Source: Natronococcus sp. A-GB1 (GTDB lineage: Archaea > Halobacteriota > Halobacteria > Halobacteriales > Natrialbaceae). Taken from it: 64,000 nt of DNA. Under the pieces are notes generated by a model, which saw only the letters and a list, made by a program, of their open reading frames with translations, ran no database searches and was not told the origin of the DNA. Shown piece after piece: positions 8,160 through 16,779 of the stretch. Position 1 is the stretch's first letter. Each line of letters begins with the position of its first letter. The stretch is from the NCBI RefSeq assembly GCF_029688845.1, contig NZ_JARUKW010000018.1, positions 1-64,000 of the forward strand. The letters run 5' to 3'. The position numbers and the translations under genes were made by a program.

Positions 8160-10190
8160 TTAGTCGTCGTCCGCGTCAGCCGAGCAACCCTCGCCGTGGC
8201 CCGGGACGTCTTGGCCCTCGATCGCGTGCTGCGGTGGGACGTCGATCGCCGGACTTTCCTCGAAGAAGTTGACCGGCTGGAGCTTGAAGCTGTAGACCTG
8301 TACCGGGAGGATCGGCCAGTCCTCCGGACGGGTGACGTGGTTCACGCCGAGCGTGTACCAGAGAACCAGGTCCTCCGCCTCGAGGTCGCGGTCAGCCGCG
8401 GTCCAGGCCGGGAGCCCCGCGCCGCCGGGGTGTTGGTTCGGGTACCGACCCGACGGATACCGTTCGTCCTCGCGGAACGGCGTCGCCCACAGGTGGTACT
8501 TGATGAAGCCGGAGCGTTTCATCACGCTCGAGTCGTTCTGTACGGCCGCCTCGACGTTGCCACCGGGCATCAGTCGGTAGCCGGTCGGCTTCCCGAGCCG
8601 GTTCGTCTCCTCGAGGTTGACGACCTGCCAGTATCGACCCTTCAGCGGATCGATAAGCTCCTTCGCCGCCGTCTCGCTCGCCAGCTTCTCGCGTGTTGCG
8701 TAGAAGGCGTTCCCGCCGGGGTTGTGGGTGCGGTCATCGGCGTCGCCCATCGGATCGAGGCCGTCCGGCCCGGCCGGGACCTGCTGGTTCTCGACGCGGT
8801 AGAGCGTGTTCGGGCCGTCGTCGACGTTCACGTCCAGCCGGAAGTTGAAGAAGTGCTGGTGGATCGGGCCGCTGAGCTGCGGCGCGACGAGTTCGCCGTA
8901 CCCCGAGGGATCGTCGTCCGGACCGACGGCGGAGACGCTGTCGATCCCCGTCAGCCGAACCTCGACCTCCATCGAGGCGTCCTGGTAAAAGTACCAGTTG
9001 AAGATGTAGTCGTAGTTGCCGACCGCGGCGACGAACGAGACGACCAGTCGTCGGCGCCTGCGGACCTCGTCGCTGCCGGTGCGCCAGTCGCTTCGCTCCC
9101 AGAGGGTGCCGTTGTCCTCCTCGTGGAGACAGATCGCGTTCTCGAGGACGTTCGCGTCGCCGCCGGCGGTGTTCATCACGGCGTCCCAGTAGTGCATGTG
9201 GCCAAGACAGTCACAGCCGTTGGTCAGCGACTTCGCAAGCCGGCCGATGTTGTACTCGCCGACGTCCATCGCGTTCTTGAACCGGTCGTTGATGTCGGCC
9301 GTGCCGTAGGGCACGGACATCTCGGCACACGACGCGCGGTCGATGATCGAGCGCACCTCGCCGTCGTCCTCGTAGCCGATATTGTACAGCACGAGCCCCT
9401 CGCGCTGGGTCCAGCCGACGCGCATGTGCCACCCCTGCCACTCGAGCTTCTGTCCCTCGACGCTCCAGCTCGGTCCGTTCGGCTGGTCGACGTTGTAGGC
9501 GGTCAGGTCGTCACGGAGGTCGACGTCGTCCTCGCGGTAGGCCATCCCCTCCGGCGGCAGCGGCTCCTCGTCGTTGGGCGGGCCGTAGTCGACGACCTCG
9601 ACGACCTCCATCCGATCCAGGTCTACGAAGGTGTGGACGCCGGTCACCGGTTTCGCGTACCCCTCGTCGCCGTCGTCCTCGCTCGGCCGGAGAAACGTGA
9701 GTCCGTGGGCTAGCCGCTTCGACCGATCGACGCCCTCGGGGACAAACTCGTGGCCGACTGACCACGGATCGACCATTGCCCGCTCGGTGTGCTCGATCCC
9801 GCGGCGCTCGAGGGCCGCCTGCCACTCTTCGTTTTCTTTGACCGTCTCCTCGCAGGCGATGAACTCCTCGATCGCGATCGAGGGCTGGGCGCCCTCGACG
9901 TGCTCCCAGGAGACCACGGCGTCGTCGTCCGGCGAGACGACGGCCTCGATGGTCTTCCGTTCCGCGCCGTCCCTAATGACGATCCGCGCTCGGCGGTCCG
10001 GAACGTCGCCGCCGTCGTCGTCGTACGCCGCGAGCTCGTCCTTCGCCGGTTCGGCCAGTTCGATCTTGATACAGAGACTCGAGTCGCCGAGCTCCCGTTC
10101 GTTGGTCAGAATCTCGTACGCCGACTCTATCTCTTCCGGCGAGAGCGGGTCGAGCGGGTGATCCGCCGCTGGCGTGTGTTCAAGTGCCAT
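8160..10190 (-). CDS. Primary-amine (copper-amine) oxidase
   Basis: 676 residues, the normal size for the family. The active-site consensus NYD/E appears as VAAVGNYDYIFNWYF, so Tyr393 should become the topaquinone cofactor. Copper ligands appear as GPIHQHFFNFRLD (HxH) with a later His near the C-terminus. N-terminal N2/N3-like domains cover roughly the first 220 residues. The reaction converts a primary amine to aldehyde, ammonia and H2O2. With Paa genes in the same region, arylalkylamines such as phenylethylamine or tyramine are plausible substrates. No signal peptide is seen, so it is probably cytoplasmic. Confidence 0.92.
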   Translation of the reverse strand: MALEHTPAADHPLDPLSPEEIESAYEILTNERELGDSSLCIKIELAEPAKDELAAYDDDGGDVPDRRARIVIRDGAERKTIEAVVSPDDDAVVSWEHVEGAQPSIAIEEFIACEETVKENEEWQAALERRGIEHTERAMVDPWSVGHEFVPEGVDRSKRLAHGLTFLRPSEDDGDEGYAKPVTGVHTFVDLDRMEVVEVVDYGPPNDEEPLPPEGMAYREDDVDLRDDLTAYNVDQPNGPSWSVEGQKLEWQGWHMRVGWTQREGLVLYNIGYEDDGEVRSIIDRASCAEMSVPYGTADINDRFKNAMDVGEYNIGRLAKSLTNGCDCLGHMHYWDAVMNTAGGDANVLENAICLHEEDNGTLWERSDWRTGSDEVRRRRRLVVSFVAAVGNYDYIFNWYFYQDASMEVEVRLTGIDSVSAVGPDDDPSGYGELVAPQLSGPIHQHFFNFRLDVNVDDGPNTLYRVENQQVPAGPDGLDPMGDADDRTHNPGGNAFYATREKLASETAAKELIDPLKGRYWQVVNLEETNRLGKPTGYRLMPGGNVEAAVQNDSSVMKRSGFIKYHLWATPFREDERYPSGRYPNQHPGGAGLPAWTAADRDLEAEDLVLWYTLGVNHVTRPEDWPILPVQVYSFKLQPVNFFEESPAIDVPPQHAIEGQDVPGHGEGCSADADDD

Positions 10191-10274
10191 GAGGTGGGGA
10201 GCACGACTACCGATAAATAGGTTGCCGGCACCTGACGCCGTCGCCGACCGGACGCGGTGTGGCCGCGCGTGGAG

Positions 10275-11243
10275 CTACACCGGCTCGAGTCCGTGTTCCT
10301 CGCGCAACACGTCGATATACTTCCGGAAGCCCGACTCGAGGTCGTAGGCGGGTTCGTAGCCCAGATCCGCCTGCGCCTTGGTCATGTCGAGGTTCTGCGT
10401 CCAGGGGAGTTCGCCGTCCTCGGAGACCTTGATCTCGGCGTCGGGCACGATCGATTCGACGGTTTCGGCGGCCTCCCGGACCGTCGCCAGTACGCCGCGG
10501 ACGTTGTAGACGCGCTGGGTGAGTTCGGCTTCGGGGGTGAAGGCCGCCTTCCGGAACGCCTGGGCGATGTCCTCGACGTGTTGCCAGTCGATCGCCTGGT
10601 CGCCGTAGTCGACGCTGTAGGGCTCGCCGAGTGCGGGTTTTTCGATGATGTTGGCGAGAAAGGCCGAGCCGCCGGTCTCGCGGTAGGGGCCGTAGGCGAC
10701 CGTCGGCCGCAAGGCGACGTGGTCCAGTCCGTAGTCCTCGTGGTAGACCCGGGCCTGGTGTTCGTTGTACTCCTTGGTCGCGCCGTAGAGCGTGTCCGGA
10801 TACAGGAGTTCGTCCTCGTCGACCCACTCGGCGTCGTAGTTGTGGGGCGGGGCGTAGGCCGCCGCCGAGGAGGCCCAGGCGACGCGCTCGACTTGATCGT
10901 CGAGCGTGCGGGCCGCCTCGAAGACGTTGTTCGTCCCCAAAATGTTCACGTCGGCCGCCGCCCGGGGGTTCTCGCGGGCGGTCGTCGTCAGCAGCGCGGC
11001 GAGGTGAACGATGTGGGTCGTTCCGGTCTCCTTGACTGCACGGATTACGTCGGTCGATTCGGAGACGTCACCCCGTCGCACCGCGACGTCGTCGGCGACG
11101 CCGAGATTCTCGAGGATCTCCGTGTCCGTCGAGAGGTCGTAGGCCACGACGTCGTGGCCGTGCTCGAGCAGGTCCTGTACCACGTAGGAACCGATGAAGC
11201 CGGTTCCGCCGGTTACCAGTACGGTCGCGTTGTCGTCGGTCAT
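10275..11243 (-). CDS. NAD-dependent epimerase/dehydratase (extended SDR)
   Basis: 322 residues. The Rossmann motif GGTGFIGSYV is at residues 12-21. The SDR catalytic pair appears as YGATKEYNE (YxxxK), with an Asn/Ser-rich WASSAAAYAP strand before it. Length and layout match UDP-glucose 4-epimerase-like or dTDP-glucose dehydratase-like enzymes. The substrate cannot be read from sequence. Neighbours are catabolic rather than cell-surface genes, so a small-molecule dehydrogenase role is also possible. Confidence 0.85.
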   Translation of the reverse strand: MTDDNATVLVTGGTGFIGSYVVQDLLEHGHDVVAYDLSTDTEILENLGVADDVAVRRGDVSESTDVIRAVKETGTTHIVHLAALLTTTARENPRAAADVNILGTNNVFEAARTLDDQVERVAWASSAAAYAPPHNYDAEWVDEDELLYPDTLYGATKEYNEHQARVYHEDYGLDHVALRPTVAYGPYRETGGSAFLANIIEKPALGEPYSVDYGDQAIDWQHVEDIAQAFRKAAFTPEAELTQRVYNVRGVLATVREAAETVESIVPDAEIKVSEDGELPWTQNLDMTKAQADLGYEPAYDLESGFRKYIDVLREEHGLEPV

Positions 11244-11298
11244 GTGTCCGTAGTATGTCGATCGTTCACGTATAGGTTGGTGGTCGTCCGATACGTTG

Positions 11299-12999
11299 CT
11301 ACTCGTGGAGCCCCCCGACCGAGTCGTAGAACGAGGACGAGAGCGTCTCCGCCATGTCCTCCTCGCGGTCGATCCGGACGTCGATGACGTGAGGGGTATC
11401 GGCGGCTTTCCCCTCGGCCAGCGCGTCGGCGAACTCGTCGGGTTCAGTTACCCGACAACCGATCGCGCCGAACGCCTCCGCGATCTTCACGAAGTCGGTG
11501 TCGTGGAACTCGACGCCCGCGATGTCGCCGTCCTCGTGTTGCATCTGGCGGACCATCCCGAGGCTGGTGTCGTTCAGCACGACGAACGTCGGCGCGACGC
11601 CGTACTCGACGGCCGTCTCCACGCTGTTCATCGTCATCGAGAAGCCGCCGTCACCCGCAACGGCGATGACGTCTTTGTCGGTCGTCAGCGCCGCCGACAC
11701 CGCGGCTGGGTTCGCCCACCCCATTCCGCCGACGCCGCCGCTGCCGAAGTAGGTGCGGACGGCCGGGGTCTGGAGGTAGTACAGCAGCCAGAACCGGTTG
11801 TTACCGGAATCGGCAGTGACGATGGTGTCCTCGTCGACGACGGCCTGGATCTCCTTGGCCGCGCGCTGGGGTTTGATCGGGGCCGAGTCGTCCTCGAACT
11901 CGGGGGCGGTGAACCACTCCCGAGCCTCGGCGGCGCGCTCGAGCGCCCAGTCGTTCTCCCCGCTCCCGGCGTCGGCGAGCGCCTCGAGGCTCGCTTTCGC
12001 ATCGCCGATCAGTCCCACGTCGGCGGGGTAGACCCAGCCGGCGTTGCGGGCGTCGACGTCGGCGTGGACGATCGTCTGCTCCTCCGGACGAACGAAGTCG
12101 GGCGACTGCCAGTTGGTGTCCATCGGGTTCAGTCGACAGCCGACGACGAGCACCGTGTCGGCCTCGCTGACAACCCGGTTGGCACCCTCGTGGCCGAACG
12201 AGCCCATGACGCCCGCGGCGCGGTCGTCGGTTTCGGGGTACGTCGACTTCCCCAGGTAGGAGGTGACGACGGCGCAGTCGTAGGCGTCGGCGACCGCAGC
12301 GAGCTCGTCGTACGCTCGGGCTGCATGGATCCCGTTGCCCGCGACAATTACGGGCTTGGCCGCGTTCTCGAGCGCTTCGGCCGCCGAGGCCACGTCTGTC
12401 GCAGTCGGCGCAGCGTCCCAGGTCCGGACCTGTGCGCTCGCGTCCCAGACGGCCGGCGTCGGGTCGTGGGGAACGTCGTCGGTGATCGCACCCCCGTCCA
12501 GGATGACCGCGGTGGGACCGGGACGGCCCGCGACGGCGTGTTTGAACGCCAGTTGCGTGCTCCGGAGCGTCTCGGTCGGCGTCCGAGGAAACCACCATTC
12601 CTTGCTCACGCCGTCCAGAATGCTCGGCAGGCTGAATCCGCCGTAATCGCCCCGGGCCTGCTGGTAGGGTGCGAGCGTGGAGTACTCGCCCCGTTCGGAG
12701 GCCTCGGTGAGTACGACCATTGGTGAGGAGCCCAGCCGTGCCTCGAGCTGCCCCATCAGCCCCAAACTGCCGATCCAGGGTCCCTGGCCGGTGAGCACCC
12801 CCGGGTTTCCGGTGAGTCGGCCGTGCATCTCTGCCATCACGCTCGCCTCGCGCTCGTCGCGGGGTCGGACGAGGTCGATCTCCGACTCCGGCAGGTGCTC
12901 GAGCAGCTCGATCGCGCGCCCGCCGGGGTAACCGAAGACGTACTCGACGCCCAGTTCCTCGAGGGTTTCGACGAGCGCAGCGGTGGTGGTCGTCGTCAT
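11299..12999 (-). CDS. Thiamine diphosphate-dependent enzyme, acetolactate synthase-like
   Basis: 566 residues from the ATG at 12999; a longer reading frame to 13539 overlaps the EthD gene and was rejected. Three-domain POX/AHAS layout: Pyr domain with the activating Glu in DEREASVMAE, a central domain, and a PP domain with the ThDP-Mg motif AGDGGFSMTMNSVETAVEYG ending in LNDTSLG. True AHAS large subunits are usually paired with a regulatory subunit, which is absent here. It overlaps the EthD gene upstream by an ATGA junction, so it is more likely a catabolic decarboxylase or carboligase than branched-chain biosynthesis. Confidence 0.85.
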   Translation of the reverse strand: MTTTTTAALVETLEELGVEYVFGYPGGRAIELLEHLPESEIDLVRPRDEREASVMAEMHGRLTGNPGVLTGQGPWIGSLGLMGQLEARLGSSPMVVLTEASERGEYSTLAPYQQARGDYGGFSLPSILDGVSKEWWFPRTPTETLRSTQLAFKHAVAGRPGPTAVILDGGAITDDVPHDPTPAVWDASAQVRTWDAAPTATDVASAAEALENAAKPVIVAGNGIHAARAYDELAAVADAYDCAVVTSYLGKSTYPETDDRAAGVMGSFGHEGANRVVSEADTVLVVGCRLNPMDTNWQSPDFVRPEEQTIVHADVDARNAGWVYPADVGLIGDAKASLEALADAGSGENDWALERAAEAREWFTAPEFEDDSAPIKPQRAAKEIQAVVDEDTIVTADSGNNRFWLLYYLQTPAVRTYFGSGGVGGMGWANPAAVSAALTTDKDVIAVAGDGGFSMTMNSVETAVEYGVAPTFVVLNDTSLGMVRQMQHEDGDIAGVEFHDTDFVKIAEAFGAIGCRVTEPDEFADALAEGKAADTPHVIDVRIDREEDMAETLSSSFYDSVGGLHE

Positions 13000-13316
13000 T
13001 CCTCGTCGACGTGGACCGTCTCCTCGACGATCATGCGCTCGCCGGCGTCGAAGTCGACGTAGTCGGCGGCGTCGGCCACCACCTCTTGGCCCGTTTCGGA
13101 GTCGAAGGCGTCCTCGAGCGCCGACATATCCTCGAAGGCGAGCTCGAGCACGCCGTCGTACTCGACGGCGTCGGGGTTCGTCGGGACCGACGTGGTGTAA
13201 CGCTTCAGCCCGGGCAGGTCGCGCGCGAGGTCGGCGTGGTCGCCCTGCCACCACTCGACGAACTCCTCGTGGCTGTACTCGTCTCCGCGGACCAGAAACT
13301 CGACCTGTTTGATCAT
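12996..13316 (-). CDS. EthD-domain protein
   Basis: 106 residues, starting at MIKQVEFLVRG. It is a dimeric alpha-beta barrel protein of the EthD family, with HEEFVEWWQGDHADLARDLPGLKRY matching the family core (W-x-x-x-H pattern). Family members assist monooxygenases or act as small dehydratases and polyketide-type cyclases. The stop overlaps the ATG of the ThDP enzyme by four bases, so the two are co-translated and probably act in one pathway. A divergent VOC gene begins 119 bases away. Confidence 0.8.
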   Translation of the reverse strand: MIKQVEFLVRGDEYSHEEFVEWWQGDHADLARDLPGLKRYTTSVPTNPDAVEYDGVLELAFEDMSALEDAFDSETGQEVVADAADYVDFDAGERMIVEETVHVDEE

Positions 13317-13434
13317 GCAGTCGTACTGTTGCGAGCCCTTCTCTTCGTTCTGTCGGTGCGACGCGTTCCCGATCGGCGTGACGATCGTTTCCGCGGCCCG
13401 AACAGCTATGTGTGACGACCGCACTGTCGCCTGT

Positions 13435-13902
13435 ATGTCCGAGATGCCAGCGGTACGCGTCGACCACGTCGGGATCGCCGTCGAGTCGATCGAGGAGGCC
13501 GAGGGGCTGCTGTTCGCGCTCGGCTGCGAGAAGATCCACGAGGAGCGAAGCGAGTACGGGTCGTTCACCTGGGCGACGTACGTGTTAGGTGGTGCTTCAC
13601 GGCTCGAACTCATCGCCCCCGAACCCGGCTCCGACTCCTTTCTGACCGAGTTCCTCGAGCGAAACGGGCCCGGCCTCCACCACGTTACGCTCGAGGTCGG
13701 CGACCTCGATCGAGCAGTCACCGCACTCGGGGAGCGGGACGTCGCGGTCGTCGACCGCGCCGAGTTCGACCACTGGACGGAGGCGTTCCTCCCGCCGAGC
13801 AACCCGACGGGCGCGCTGTTTCAGTTGATGGAGTACCACGACGGCTACGCCGAGACACGGGCGGCGGGAGAGACACTGTTCGTCGACGGAAAGCCGCTTT
13901 GA
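13435..13902 (+). CDS. VOC-family protein, methylmalonyl-CoA epimerase-like
   Basis: 155 residues from MSEMPAVRVDHVGIAV; the longer in-frame extension reads poorly and was rejected. It has two beta-alpha-beta-beta-beta repeats. Putative metal ligands are His in VDHVGIAV, Glu in RLELIAPE, His in GLHHVTLEV and Glu near LFQLMEYH, the standard H-E-H-E set of glyoxalase/MMCE enzymes. Methylmalonyl-CoA epimerase is the closest recognisable class. The catabolic context leaves another CoA-ester isomerase or a ring-cleavage-like enzyme possible. Confidence 0.75.
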   Translation: MSEMPAVRVDHVGIAVESIEEAEGLLFALGCEKIHEERSEYGSFTWATYVLGGASRLELIAPEPGSDSFLTEFLERNGPGLHHVTLEVGDLDRAVTALGERDVAVVDRAEFDHWTEAFLPPSNPTGALFQLMEYHDGYAETRAAGETLFVDGKPL

Positions 13903-13963
13903 GGCTGCCAATCGGTCACGAGCCTCATCCTTTATTACTCCATAGCAAAAACCCACCGACCCG

Positions 13964-14686
13964 ATGTACAAACACGCCGCTCTCCTCGTCCGCAAGGAGG
14001 GGATGAGCCACGAGGAGTTCGTCGACTACTGGCAGACCGAACACACCCCGATCGCCCGCGAGATCGACGGCGTCGTGCGCTACCAGCAGGTCCTCCCCAC
14101 CGAGCCCGACCACGCCGAGTTCGATGGGATCGCCGAACTTTACTTCGAGGATCTCGAGAAACTGTACGACGCACTCGGGAGCGAGGGGTCGCGTGACTAC
14201 GACCCCGAGAAGGGGAACGCGAAGGAGGCCCGCGAGGACGTCGACAACTTCCTCGCGATCGAGGAACGTCCCCGCTTCATCGGCGAGGAGATCGTCCAGA
14301 AGGACGAGGTCGACGGCGACACGGACGACCTCTACAAACACTCCGCCTTCCTCGTCCGCAAGGAAGGGATGAGCCACGAGGCGTTCGTCGACTACTGGCA
14401 GACCGAGCACACCCCGATCGCCCGCGAGATCGACGGTGTCGTGAAGTACAATACCGTCGTCCCGACCGATCCCGACAACGCCGAATTCGACGGTGTCGCC
14501 GAACTCTACTTCGAGGATCTCGAGAAACTGTACGACGCACTCGGGAGCGAGGGATCGCGTGACTACGACCCCGAGAAGGGGAACGCGAAGGAGGCCCGCG
14601 AGGACGTCGACAACTTCCTCGCGATCGACGAGCGACCCCGTCTCATCGGTCGGGAGCGACTCGTCAAACGCGAGGGAGAGCGCTGA
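13964..14686 (+). CDS. Tandem double EthD-domain protein
   Basis: 240 residues made of two EthD domains, about 4-105 and 124-235. Each begins LYKH- or MYKHxAxLVRKEGMSHE and contains FVDYWQTEHTPIAREIDG. The repeats are also nearly identical at DNA level, especially 14145-14260 against 14510-14620, which indicates a recent duplication or gene conversion. EthD proteins normally form a dimeric barrel, so this chain may be a covalent dimer. A TTTATTACT box sits about 30 bases upstream of the ATG. The HD-domain gene follows after 5 bases. Confidence 0.8.
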   Translation: MYKHAALLVRKEGMSHEEFVDYWQTEHTPIAREIDGVVRYQQVLPTEPDHAEFDGIAELYFEDLEKLYDALGSEGSRDYDPEKGNAKEAREDVDNFLAIEERPRFIGEEIVQKDEVDGDTDDLYKHSAFLVRKEGMSHEAFVDYWQTEHTPIAREIDGVVKYNTVVPTDPDNAEFDGVAELYFEDLEKLYDALGSEGSRDYDPEKGNAKEAREDVDNFLAIDERPRLIGRERLVKREGER

Positions 14687-14691
14687 TCGAA

Positions 14692-15285
14692 ATGGCGGAC
14701 GCCGACTTCGAGCGACAGGTCCGCGAGGCGTTCCCCGAACTCGAGCGCATCGGGAGCGACGACCTTCGGGAGCGGGTCGTCGAGGCCTGGACCCTTGGCC
14801 TGGAGCGCGGCGGCTGGCGCGACGTCGACGATATTCCCTACGCCTGGAACATCCACGAAGTGACGAACGCCGAGCACGTCTGCGGGGTCACTCGTATTGC
14901 GCTCGAGAGTGCTCGCGAACAGCGGGAGTTCCACGGCGCCGACACCGACATCGACACGGTCGTCGCGGCCTGTCTGCTTCACGACGTCGGGAAGTGTTAC
15001 GAGTACCCGGACCACGTCGACGACGCGCTCCTCGAGGAGCCCGACCCGCGGTACGTCAGCGAGGAGATTCCCCACTCCATCTCGGGGTACGCGCTGGCCC
15101 ACGAGGTCGGCTGTCCGCTGGCCGTTCAGCGGGCGATCCCCCACTTCCTGGGAGAGGTGCCGACGCGCACGCTCGAGGCCGAACTCGTCAAGAGCGCGAA
15201 CTCGGCGTCGTCGAACGCGATCACGCAGGCGACGTTGGGGATCACGCTTCAGGAGTGGGTCGAAGAGTACTCCCAGACCGCGTAA
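14692..15285 (+). CDS. HD-domain phosphohydrolase-like protein
   Basis: 197 residues. The HD signature is visible: EHVCGVTRIALES supplies the first His, and VVAACLLHDVGKCYEYP is the HD pair, followed by a later HSISGYALAHEVG and AIPHF. This order matches metal-dependent HD phosphohydrolases or hydratase-like HD proteins. It lies 5 bases after the tandem EthD gene and before the IclR regulator. The substrate is unknown. Catabolic HD-domain proteins exist, so it need not be a nucleotidase. Confidence 0.75.
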   Translation: MADADFERQVREAFPELERIGSDDLRERVVEAWTLGLERGGWRDVDDIPYAWNIHEVTNAEHVCGVTRIALESAREQREFHGADTDIDTVVAACLLHDVGKCYEYPDHVDDALLEEPDPRYVSEEIPHSISGYALAHEVGCPLAVQRAIPHFLGEVPTRTLEAELVKSANSASSNAITQATLGITLQEWVEEYSQTA

Positions 15286-15345
15286 GCGAGTGGTGCGTTC
15301 GAATAGCGGGAACAGACTTTTGTCGGCGCGCTCACCACTACCGGT

Positions 15346-16113
15346 ATGGGAAGCGAACCGGGACACAGACCGGTCGAGACCGTCGAGACCGCCCTCGAGA
15401 TCGTCGCCCTGCTCAAACGCCGGGACCAAGCGGGCGTGACGGTGATCGCGGACGAACTCGGGATCGCGAAGAGCACCGCATCCCGCCACGCCCGAACGCT
15501 CGAGGATCGGGGCGTCCTCGTCCGAGAGAAGGGGGCGTATCGCCTCGGAACGTGGTTTCTCGACTACGGGACCTACGTCCGGAACCGGTGCCCCGTCTTC
15601 GAGGCGGCGAAGCCGAAGGTCGACGAGCTCGCCGCGGCGACCGACGAGAAGGTCTGGTGCGTGATCGAAGAACACGGCGTCGGCGTCCACATCTACGGCG
15701 CCGAGGGTCGCCACTCGGTGCGGACCCACGCTCGAGTCGGCAGGCGAACCCCGCTGCACCAGTTCGCCGCGGGAAAGGCGATCCTCGCGCACCTGCCCGA
15801 AGTGCGAATCGGGACGATCCTCGAGGAACGCGGGCTCGAGGCGGCGACCGACGAGACAATCACCGACCGATCGGCGCTCCGGGACCGTCTCGAGACGATC
15901 CGCGAGCGGGGGTACGCGATCAACCGCGAGGAGTCGGTTCGCGGGGTCCACGCGGTCGGTGCGCCGATCAGATCCGCCTCCGGCGACGCCGTCGCGGCGA
16001 TCAGCGTCGCCGGCCCTGCCAATCGGCTCCGCGGGGAAGTGTTGACCGAGGAGCTACCGGCGCTCCTGCTCGGCGCGACGAACGAGATCGAGGTCAACCT
16101 CGCTCACTCCTGA
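15346..16113 (+). CDS. IclR-family transcriptional regulator
   Basis: 255 residues. The N-terminal winged helix (about 10-70) contains TVETALEIVALLKRR and ITVxxxELGIAKSTASRHARTLE-like spacing, a typical IclR helix-turn-helix. The effector-binding domain (about 85-250) includes HQFAAGKAILAHLPE and ISVAGPANRLRGE. IclR proteins in haloarchaea control catabolic operons by binding pathway metabolites. It most likely regulates the adjacent EthD/HD genes or the divergent catabolic genes. A gene-free, AT-rich stretch follows it. Confidence 0.88.
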   Translation: MGSEPGHRPVETVETALEIVALLKRRDQAGVTVIADELGIAKSTASRHARTLEDRGVLVREKGAYRLGTWFLDYGTYVRNRCPVFEAAKPKVDELAAATDEKVWCVIEEHGVGVHIYGAEGRHSVRTHARVGRRTPLHQFAAGKAILAHLPEVRIGTILEERGLEAATDETITDRSALRDRLETIRERGYAINREESVRGVHAVGAPIRSASGDAVAAISVAGPANRLRGEVLTEELPALLLGATNEIEVNLAHS

Positions 16114-16779
16114 CTCGTCGCAGTGTGGCGTTCGAACTACTCGAACGAATTACGCTCGAGCGACCGATCACGCCGTCGAGTGTCGCGAGACATTACGAAC
16201 ATACCTCTGTAATATCCCGCCGGCGGATGAGTGGAAGAGACAGCACGAAATCATCTCCTTCCTCGTTGTTTCAATGATTCGAACGCAAAGGGAGTGACGC
16301 CACCTCGAGCGGTGTACATCAGTTCTGACAATTGTCACTGTTCGAAACATCTGATGCTATACATTACTAGTGTTGCCAATATAAAGCATCACTATAGCAC
16401 AGTATTAACCGGTGAGATAGCTCTACTGCTCGAATTACCACCGACCAAGAAGTGGGTCGACTGGGTAGTTACCGAAGCGATCATTCTTCCCAGACCGTCC
16501 ATTCTATCCGTTTTATGTACGCTTTTCCGGAATATATGCAGAGAGAGCCGAATCAACAAACCGTTCTAAATCGCTTTATTTTCGCTATCAGCTTCTGGAA
16601 TAGCATAGAGTACTTGTATGAAAGCTGCAAAGACATAATCGAAAAGGCGCAGTAGTGTTGCGCCAGATGTGCATCTTCTGTCCTCGAAATCCAAGTCAAT
16701 CAATTGGTGATTAACCAATTATCGAACCGGCAGCGTCGTCCTACGGGGTCCAGGCGACCGATCGGTGGTGCCGGCGCGC
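16114..16779. other. Gene-free AT-rich stretch
   Basis: About 660 bases between two convergent host genes. Composition from about 16180 to 16730 is clearly richer in A and T than both flanks. Reading frames present are short, lack haloarchaeal codon bias and do not look coding. One inverted repeat stands out at 16702-16720, AATTGGT-GATTA-ACCAATT, which could be an operator or a transcript end. The stretch may be a decayed insertion, but I see no transposase remnant or target duplication. Confidence 0.5.

Noticed and set aside
12996-13802. Longer minus-strand frame starting at 13802 for the EthD protein
   Set aside because: It would cover the divergent VOC gene; the start at 13316 fits the EthD family exactly.
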